This document shows positions 56,388 through 64,000 of a stretch of 64,000 nt of DNA, piece after piece (position 1 is the stretch's first letter; each line of letters opens with the position of its first letter). The notes beneath the pieces are model-generated. The model was not told the DNA's origin. It was given only the letters and a program-made list of their open reading frames with translations, and searched no databases. The stretch covers positions 310,001-374,000 of the forward strand of contig JABMLP010000003.1 in assembly GCA_013176395.1 (NCBI GenBank), written 5' to 3'. The translations under genes were made by a program, and so were the position numbers. The DNA comes from Venturia oleaginea. Lineage: Eukaryota > Ascomycota > Dothideomycetes > Venturiales > Venturiaceae.

Positions 56388-56603
56388 ATGCTCCGCCGCG
56401 AACCAACCAAGATCAAGCTGGACCAAAACGACATCGCGCGATACGACGAATCCAGGCAACAGCGCTCGCAAGAACAACTTAAAAACTCGCAGTTCTCAGA
56501 GGCATCATTCGAAGGCTCTCGCGGTGGAAAACCAGCCGATCAGAATTCGCGTGGTGGGAGGACGAAGGAGGAGAGAATCCTAGGAAGTGCGAGCGGAAGG
56601 TGA
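56388..56603 (+). CDS. CDC26: Anaphase-promoting complex subunit CDC26
   Basis: A 71-residue protein with the CDC26 N-terminus MLRREPTKIKLDQNDIARYD; in the family this MLRR-x-P-T-x-I segment inserts into the TPR groove of APC6/CDC16 and stabilises the APC/C. The body is Gln/Ser-rich and the end carries TKEERILG, also seen in fungal CDC26. Length is normal. It acts in the nucleus in ubiquitination of mitotic regulators. The last codons may be altered by a 3' intron (a GT lies just before the stop), so the exact C-terminus is open. Confidence 0.85.
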   Translation: MLRREPTKIKLDQNDIARYDESRQQRSQEQLKNSQFSEASFEGSRGGKPADQNSRGGRTKEERILGSASGR

Positions 56604-57409
56604 AGGGTAACTATAATTATTGGACACAGTAAGTATGCCTATGCCGCTGTGAGTCTTGAATATTTTACTGATCTATCGATGGTTTGTTCCGACAATAGAG
56701 GTTGTTGGATCAGTTCCTCTTTTTTGAACTTCACGTTTGCGAGCCTTGAAAAGAATGATGACCACACGGCAAAATGTCCAGGTAGAGGCATGCGAGAACC
56801 CCTCACATCTGAAATCTAAATCTTGATTCCGAAGGCGAGATTAAATTTCTGAGCTCTTGGACCGTTCCACTCAGCTCACATGAAAAGTTGGATTGATCTT
56901 GGTTGGCGTTGCTTTGGAAAAGACAGGAAAAGCCTCACGGTCTGTTGGAACATGGTTTGTCCCGGAGTCGAGAGCATACACTCCTTGCTCTCGGAATTAC
57001 AGGATCTTTGAGATGTTGTCGCTTTGAACCTACAAGATGGCAGCTTAAAGACTTACAGACGAAGTTGAAAACTGTCAAATTCAAGTTTGTGGCCCTGGAT
57101 CGCAGAAAAGCTAGGTATCGCCGTGATTGCTATACACCAGAAGTCTAAAACATAACAAGGAAGAAACGTATTCAACGACCCAGCAAAAGCAGTCCATACA
57201 AAAATACTCAAGAATCTATACAAGATCTCGCCAAATGTCATCCCTAATTTCCATTCTCTACCCCGACAACTCCTTGTCCGTCGGATCAATAATTCCTATT
57301 TTCCCAGTGCTGCTCCAGATCTCTCGAAAACACCACGATGACGTTCAAGATTTGGGGTATGAGGCGGAGGACCTGGACGAGAATTGGTGGTTCATTTTGT
57401 TCTGAGATG
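56604..57409. other. Intergenic, 806 bp
   Basis: Between CDC26 and the LINE target duplication. Short plus frames (56903-57148, 57127-57405) lack motifs. Nothing else seen. Confidence 0.4.
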
Positions 57410-57427
57410 TTATTAAATTGATAGGTT
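57410..57427. repeat. LINE target-site duplication, left
   Basis: An 18-base string, ttattaaattgataggtt, that recurs exactly at 61819-61836. The leading TTA bases may belong to the 3' tail of the element, so the true duplication is 15-18 bp. Confidence 0.85.
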
Positions 57428-60400
57428 CGGGGCTCTGCCGGCTATAGTGAGCAGCGGCACGCTACCGCCATCCAGTATGGAGCAGACAATGGATAGGGAA
57501 TTCACGGGGGTAGCCGTGAGTTTTGGCGATGTAGCGCCACCTAGCACACCCCTTAACCCGATCTTACCCAATGTCTAGTGGACCCAGGACCGAGATCGTG
57601 CAGTACAATTGTTGTAACGCTAACTACAACAAAGCTAGGTCGTTGATCGACCGCTTTCACCCAAAGATACAGAAAGTTATAGTGCTGCAGGAACCAATGG
57701 AGAAGAGAGGCACCACGTACTGCCCCCCGGGGTACACGTTGGCGTTTGAACCAAGGGGGAAGAGGGTGAGAGCGACGAAGGTGGCTTTTTTCATTAGCAG
57801 GGAGATCGAGCCCGGAACATGGGCGGTCCGCTACTATGGCCCATGGGTCGCGGCGCTCGACATCAACCTCGACGGCTGGCCCGTTACACTTATCAGTGTT
57901 TACAATCCTATCACGAACGAAGTACGAATGACTACATGGCCATAAATACGGACAGCGATAGGGGAGGCGAAGGAGAACTACATGGTCCTAGGGGACATGA
58001 ATGCAACGCACCCGAGATGGGGCGGCATTGGCGCGAGGGCGACTCGCCAAGCCGATCATCTCTGGGAGAAGGTGGAAGCGTACAACCCGTATATGCTTAC
58101 GAAGAGAGGGGAGCCGACTTGGGAAAGGAATGGAGACAAATCGACGATCGATCTCACGTTCGGGACTGAGGGGGTACACGCCAGGACCGTGTCCTGTCTC
58201 CCGGAACCAGGGTGGAGGGACCTCAAAGACCACCACCCTATCCGGATAGTTTTACAAGCAGAAACAACGAGGACCACGGGCCTGGGGAGGTTCAATACCG
58301 ACAGGATGGATCCGCAAGAGTTCAGAGAGAGAGTCGCGGCCTCCGGATGGCAAAGTTCCGGAGATAGAATGGTGGCGCTACAGGAGGCCATACACCAAGC
58401 CCTGGTGGAACTGTGCCCCAGGATCAAACCAGGAAGGAAAGAGAGGAAAGGGTGGTCTCCCCGCGCGGCAGAACTGGTCAAGTAGAAGGATGATGCCCGT
58501 CGGGACTACAAAAGGAGCTTTGCGGCCAGAGACAGAGAAAGGTTGCGGACGGCAACCAAAGCCCTAGATCGGGAAATTCGAAGACTCTCCAGGGACAATT
58601 AGAGGACCTTCCTAGATGAGTTTACCAATGACCCCGCCGTACCACACAACAAAGGGCTATGGACAATGTCAAAATGGAGCCGCAAAGGAGCACCCGGGCT
58701 CCCCCAGATGCCCGATCTGGTCGATCCGAGAACAGGCAGGAAGAGCAAGGACATGGCCGATATAGCGCGGATCCTGGCGGAGAAACTCTTTCCCGCGCAG
58801 CAGGAGGCTGATCTCAGCGACATCGAAGGGGGACCAGGATCAGACCGGCCGTGGGCCGTATGGGTCGAGGGCGAAGAAGTGCCGGATATCACAGAGGAGA
58901 TAATCGAGACGGTTATCTTGGAAATGCCCAATAGGAAAGCCCCAGGGCCTGACGAGATCCAGAATGAAGCTATCAAGCTGCTGGTGGAGGACACTAAGAA
59001 GCAGGTTGCGGAAGCGGTACAGACCATGCTTGAGACTGGAGGCCTCCCGCCGTCATTTAAGGAATCCATCACGTGCGTCTTGAAGAAGGAGGGCAAGGGC
59101 GACTACACCGACCCGGGTGCGTACCGGCCCATCCAATTGGAAAATAGACTTGCGAAGCTGGTGGAGAAGGTGGTCGCGCAGCAACTCACAGATTTTGCTG
59201 AGAAAAGGGGCGCACTGCCGTGGAACCAGTTTGGTGGGAGGAAGCAGAGGTCCACCCTCTCCGCGGTAATGTTCCTGCGCAGCGGTATACACACGTCATG
59301 GAAATCAACCGCCAAAAAGATTCTAACCATGTTAAGTCTCGACCTCAAAGGGGCTTTCGACCATGTATCGCACGGGAGGTTAATGCACATACTATGGAGC
59401 AAGGGAGTGCCGGCATGGATCCTGAGGTTTATCGAAAGTTTCTTGGAAGGGAGGCGAACCAAGGTGTCCTTTACCGGATACACGAGCGAGTGGACTTCAG
59501 CCAGGACCGGGATACCGCAGGGGTCCAACCTCTCACCGATACTGTTCCTCTTCTTTATCTCGGAGCTACTCGAGGAATTTCAGACACCAAACGATGGGCT
59601 GGTCGGCTTTGGCTTCGTGGACGACACAAACTTGATCGCCTTGGGGGCATCGGCCGCAGACAACTGTCGGAGACTAACCGTGCACATGACAGATGTATCG
59701 CTTGGGCAAAGAGACCTGGGGCGACATTTAACCCCACAAGGTACCAACTAATGCACTTCAAGCAGGCCAAACGGACAGAGGCCCAGCCAGGGGACATGGA
59801 CTCTACAGTAGTGGTTGATGGGACTCCAGTAAAGGTACTGAAGAAGGAGATCAGGATGCTCGGGGTCTGGTTCGATCCGTCGTTGAGTTGGGAGTCCCAT
59901 ATGAACAGGGCCATCGGCAAGGCCGGGGCAGCTATGGGAGCAATGGGGCGGCTGGTAGCCGGAATATTTGGACCATCATTCCGGAAGTCCAGACTCATTT
60001 ATATAGCAGTGGTAAGACCTACCCTCCTATATGGGATCCAGGCGTGGGGATGCAATGACCGAGCTGGAGGTATTACGCGGGCACCGCACATGGAGCGATT
60101 GGCAAGAGTCCAGAGGGACTGCCTTAGGAAGGTAACCGGGGGCTACAGGCGAACACCCGTTGTTGCGATGGAAAGGGAGACGTCGGTCCAGCCGATTGAC
60201 CTATACGTGGAGCAGCTCGTCCTGGAACGAGTGGGAGCGGTAAAGGACCATCCGGTGGAAAAAGAGATACAACACACAGTTGAAATCATGTGGAAGGACA
60301 TGGAGGCTGTCCCCTCACCACCAAGGGGGAGAAGAAGGAGAGGAAGACCCAGGGTACTTCCCCGGCGACCGGAGACATCGGCGGAAATGGGAGCTGCTAG

Positions 60401-61818
60401 ACTAGCACTACGAGAGAAGCAGTCCAACGAAATGCCTCAGTATGCTCCCGCAGAGCTACCCAACTTATACTATGGAGGACCGGAGCCAGAGCCAAGACCA
60501 ACGCTAGGGAGACCTACACATGAAGTGGGACCCTACAACCAGAGACGGGCCATTGCCAGGACAAGAAGGGAGCGAGGAAGGCCCGACGCTGAGGAACCGG
60601 GAGCCGAAACTAGGAGAAAGAGAGCTCGAAGGGGGGGGAACCTGCATAAATATAGGCCGCCCTCCGAAATCTCCGCGCTGCTGGAGGAGATATGGAGGGC
60701 GAGGTGGGAGGAGAAGAGAAGGAACAAGGCCGGTGCGGCTTGGTCTAAGGAGTGGGAGAACGAGACACTGGGACTGTACGATGGCCTCACGAAACTTGAA
60801 GCTACAGCGGTATTTTTGATGAGAACAGAGGTATTGGGACTCCGGTCCTGGCTGGCAGCGATACATATGCCAGGGATGACCCCGGAATGCGCGTGTGGAT
60901 GGCGACACCAGACACTAATCCGTGAATTCGAATTCTGCCCCAGATACAATAGAGACCATCTGAGGAGCGAAACTGGTACAACATCGATACGTACGGCACT
61001 TAATACTAGCAAGGGATGCAAGGCTGCTGCTAGGTGGATGCTCGACAATAATATCCTGCCCTTTCTTTCCGTGGCAAACAACGCACAAAAGGAGGGCAGG
61101 TCAAACTTCTCCGCGGCGTCGCGCCTGGTGGGGAGAGTTGAGTAAGAAGACACAGGATAGGAGGGGGGACGAGCAGAGACTACAGACGGGAAGGGGGAGA
61201 AGCTGAAGTGAGAAATGAGCGGAATTCCCGGACCATGGACGGTAAAAACACCGTCCATCAGTACGAACTCCAGCCAACCAGGAGGAAGCGTTGGAGAGCT
61301 GAAGGTGCGATGAGGGTCTAGAGGAGGGACTGAGGAGAGAAGAGGAGGTGTGGACTGAAGATTGCTATGAGATGAAGGAGAGAGGAGAGACGGGGGTGGA
61401 AGTTGTTTATTTATTGACGGCGCGTTACCAGGGCGCGCCATGTCCGTTACCACGCCCTCACCTGGACTCGCAATGTTTGGGTCCTCACGATGCTTGGCAT
61501 ATTGGATCCTGGTGTTGTAAAAATTCTGGACCCTGGATTTACAACAACAATGGCCAACTCGGAATCTGGACAACACCGGACCCGGAACAGAGGATTGGGA
61601 GCATCAGGACCGGAGGGTGTCCTCTACTGACCACAGTATAGATGACTCGGGTAGTGAACGTGGGGGCATAGTTCGACGGCGCCGGTCCATGGACGGGGCG
61701 CGGTCTGGAAAGCGGCGAAAGGCTTTTTTATCCCAGAGTTGGGTTTTTGCAATTCTAGATAGAGATTGTGGGCACACGGCACATACGCCATTACATACCA
61801 CGTAAAATCCGATTATTA
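57428..61818 (+). mobile_element. Decayed non-LTR retrotransposon (LINE)
   Basis: A 4.39-kb element between exact 15-18-base duplications, with a short TTA-rich 3' tail (gattattatta). It has one coding region with endonuclease, reverse transcriptase and a C-terminal cysteine motif, and no gag-like first ORF. That order is typical of the I/Tad-like LINEs of fungi. The interior carries stop codons and a frameshift (listed separately), yet the duplication is still exact, so insertion is old enough for decay but not ancient. The absent ORF1 suggests 5' truncation, or an ORF1-less lineage. Confidence 0.88.
57571..61145 (+). pseudogene. LINE endonuclease-RT, multiple lesions
   Basis: The frame from 57571 gives an APE-type endonuclease (EIVQYNCCNANYNKA; VLGDMNATHPRWGG; STIDLTFG). 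It is broken by in-frame TAA at 57943-57945 and TAG at 58483-58485 and 58600-58602. Reverse transcriptase follows (RKAPGPDEIQNEAIKLL; LSLDLKGAFDHVSH; GIPQGSNLSPILF; FGFVDDTNLIA). Near 59685 the frame shifts by one base, after which NPTRYQLMHF, LGVWFDPSLSWESHM and RPTLLYGIQAWG continue to 61145. A basic linker and a C-terminal CACGWRHQTLIREFEFC follow, where the usual His of the zinc knuckle is not in place. Each stop is one transition from a sense codon (CAA, CAG or TGG), as expected from C-to-T decay. Confidence 0.88.
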
Positions 61819-61836
61819 TTATTAAATTGATAGGTT
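61819..61836. repeat. LINE target-site duplication, right
   Basis: Exact partner of 57410-57427, directly after the TTA-rich tail. Confidence 0.85.
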
Positions 61837-62445
61837 ATAGGAACGTCGATGGGAATGTAAACGCGAAACTGAGGTTTAAGCGAAAAGAGTAAATGGGATT
61901 GTCATATTAGACATGTCGTTTATTTGCGGTCTATTGGAGTGGTGGGGTCTTGTCGAGAGGCGGGTCTTGTAGATGAGACTATTGAGAAGCTGTGACCCAA
62001 GCATCTTGTTGAATAGTATGGCTATGGCGAAGGTATTCCTGTCGGGGCTTGCATGAACTTGGAGGCAAGTTGACTGCCTAGAAATGCTGTGGCTCGCAAA
62101 GCTCTATGTTGCCGATCATGAAGACTCTATCTCACTTCCTTCATATGCTTGTTCGACAGACACCGAGGCATGACAAAGGCTTTTTAATAATAGGCGTCTA
62201 TTCAACTAACAGAGAACGAATTACGTTGTAAAATTACGTTGTAAAAGACTCTTGGACGAGGTAGATAGCCCGAGTATGTTCAGCGGACATGAGATACCGT
62301 TCATTATGTGAATAGCGCGGCTAACGCTTCTCGCTGAGAATTCTGGAGTGAGGATCGAGCATTCTTACCACTTAGGTTCGATTGTTGCCAGTAAAACAAT
62401 ATCTTCTCTCAACGATTGAGCACGGATAGGTACCTGATGCTCTTT
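61837..62445. other. Intergenic, 609 bp
   Basis: Between the LINE and the 3' end of RRP4. No gene, repeat or RNA seen. Confidence 0.4.
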
Positions 62446-63542
62446 TCAACCGTCAAACGCAGCCTCGACAACTCTTCTGCCCTTCTCACCACCCAAGTAC
62501 TCTCCAGACCCATCCATATCGTCGTCCATCTCTAGACATGCCTCGTAAGCCTTCACGACCATCTCTTCGTCCACTCTCTTTCCAGCCTCGACCAAAGCTC
62601 GTATACAACCTGCCACTCTCGCAATCTCCATCCTCGTCTCGACACTGATGTCCTCGTTCTGACTAGAATACACATCCTGACTGACCGTCTCTTCAATCCG
62701 CGTGATGCTCACCTCTTGCTCGCGCTCCACATGCTTCGCGATCCAAATAAACCCGTTCACTCCCAAAATCACATCAATCTCACCTCCACCACGCCCAGTC
62801 GTCAACGTGAAGACCTGTCTCCTACTCCTCGCAATCCCACCCTTTCGCGCCAATCCACCCCCTCCAGCTCCTGAAACAGACATGAAGAATCCATTCCTCA
62901 ATTTTCCATACTTTGTACTCCTCGTATGCAAAGTAGCTTGTCCACTCTCATAAACACTCTGCACTTCTGCGACAAGCAAATCTCCCTCGGTGAAGAAATT
63001 CCTGATATTCAATTCATCCACCGCAGTTCGACGTCTGAGAATCCCACCAGGTAAATTGATTCCAGAAAGTGGTAGAGAGGCAAGAAGTGGTGCCGCGACT
63101 TCAACGCGCCATCGTCGTTGCTGAACTTCTATTATACGACCAATGACTAGATCCCCGATTTCTGGTGTATATCTTGCGCGGAGAGGGATGACGGAGAGGA
63201 GTTTGTTGGTTTTGAGAATCGTTCCGGAGACGGAGCTGTGAATTGCGGTTGAGTCTTGTGGGTGGTATGTTCCATGTCCTCTAGAAAAGCTTGTCAGAGA
63301 AATGTGATCATGTACTATGGGAGCCAATTATACCTCATCCATTGTGCATCGTCTGTGATCAGTTCTCCTGGAGTTACAATGTATTTCTTGGACACCCGCA
63401 GGCGTTTTGCGCTTCTATTTGCGCCCTCCATATCAATGTCACCCTCCAAGTCGAGGTCGGAATCGCTGTCTTCATCATCCTCAGATTTGTTATCGTAGGC
63501 GTTTGGGGGCGGAGGCGCAGGGGGTGATATAGTTATAGGCAT
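62446..63542 (-). CDS. RRP4: Exosome complex subunit RRP4
   Basis: Two minus-strand exons, 63542-63334 and 63280-62446, give 347 residues. RRP4 is a cap subunit of the RNA exosome, acting in nuclear and cytoplasmic 3' RNA processing. An acidic N-terminal linker ([21 protein letters not shown]) and [20 protein letters not shown], completed by the splice, lead into the N-terminal beta domain. An S1 domain follows ([20 protein letters not shown], then QQRRWRVEV, about residues 113-145). The C-terminal KH-type domain has [13 protein letters not shown] in place of the GxNG motif. Length and order match the family. Confidence 0.93.
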
Positions 63543-64000
63543 CTTGAACGTGTGCGATTGGGCTGCGGAGAAGAGTGGTGGGGGAGTTGTTGTTCTAGTT
63601 ATGACTATTTTGAGGTATGGATGAGTAGATTCAAATTCCTAGCAGTGACATAATTTCAGGGCTACACAATTTCTTACTCGTACATTGAATCATTTCCAGG
63701 ATCACTGCATCCACAATAAGATCAGGCATATTGTTTTTGATGGTGATAGAATCTATGAGCATTGAGCCTTCATGGGTAATAAGCCATATCAGCTCACGAG
63801 CAACCTTCCAAGTCATTATATTTGGGACATTTGGAAACACTATTTCCCATCACCCAAAGCCAAACCCTCAAACTCCAAGTCCATGACGAAAGCAAAAGAA
63901 GTAAGGATAGCGGGATAGTAACCATATACAATCTCAACATGCAAAACTAAAACTTACTCTTCCCAAAATCCAAACAGAAACACGGCGATGTCCTTTACCA
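63543..64000. other. Window-end flank
   Basis: RRP4 promoter region and sequence up to the window edge. A minus frame at 63631-63840 is not convincing. A gene may begin beyond the edge. Confidence 0.35.

Noticed and set aside
60533..61576. 347-residue minus-strand open frame
   Set aside because: Lies opposite the LINE C-terminal coding region; Ser/Pro/Leu shadow composition and no motif.

Overview
The window looks like genomic DNA of a filamentous ascomycete (Pezizomycotina, possibly Leotiomycetes). Genes are split by short introns of about 45-90 nt with GT...AG ends. Several products are fungal-type: CDC26, SNF12, a PDK1/PKH kinase, small secreted proteins and a UPF0546 membrane protein. 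Transposons are of kinds common in such fungi. No bacterial operon, rRNA, CRISPR array or convincing tRNA was found. All exon joins were read by eye and checked only by reading frame; no transcript or database evidence was available.

Layout. 1-0.9 kb: a fold-back (MITE-like) repeat, then the 3' relic of an MFS transporter. 1.0-3.1 kb: CAB2 (coenzyme A synthesis) and a small Gly/Tyr-rich secreted protein. 5.2-8.4 kb: a SET-domain protein, a phytanoyl-CoA-dioxygenase-like enzyme and, divergent from it, a TMEM234/UPF0546 membrane protein. 9.1-12.1 kb: a His/Asp-rich secreted protein with a duplicated six-cysteine module, then an arrestin-like protein. 12.1-17 kb: about 4.8 kb with no confident gene. 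17-20.2 kb: a large J-domain protein. 20.6-22.2 kb: a non-coding retroposon with tandem repeats, an (AATC)n tail and a target duplication, followed by an F-box-like gene broken by one stop codon. 25.3-30.9 kb: a GNAT acetyltransferase and a 1442-residue unknown protein ending in SUMO-interacting-type motifs. 31.9-37.2 kb: a PDK1/PKH kinase and the SWI/SNF subunit SNF12.

37.2-48.2 kb is the most dynamic part. A degenerate MITE end lies beside a cysteine-rich secreted protein. Next is a cytosine-deaminase-like amidohydrolase gene whose last exon is split by a 4.7 kb Ty1/copia element. That element has LTRs that read identical by eye, a 5-bp target duplication, a half-tRNA-iMet-type primer site, an in-frame UGA-CUA between gag-protease and integrase, and an internal deletion across the integrase/RT junction. 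A C2H2-like regulator follows. 49-64 kb: translation factor eIF4A, a frameshifted short-chain dehydrogenase, a beta-lactamase-fold serine hydrolase, a mitochondrially targeted acidic protein divergent from CDC26, a decayed LINE with its target duplication, and exosome subunit RRP4.

The genes do not form one pathway. Housekeeping genes (CAB2, PKH kinase, SNF12, eIF4A, CDC26, RRP4) alternate with accessory genes and transposons, and four protein genes carry single disabling lesions.
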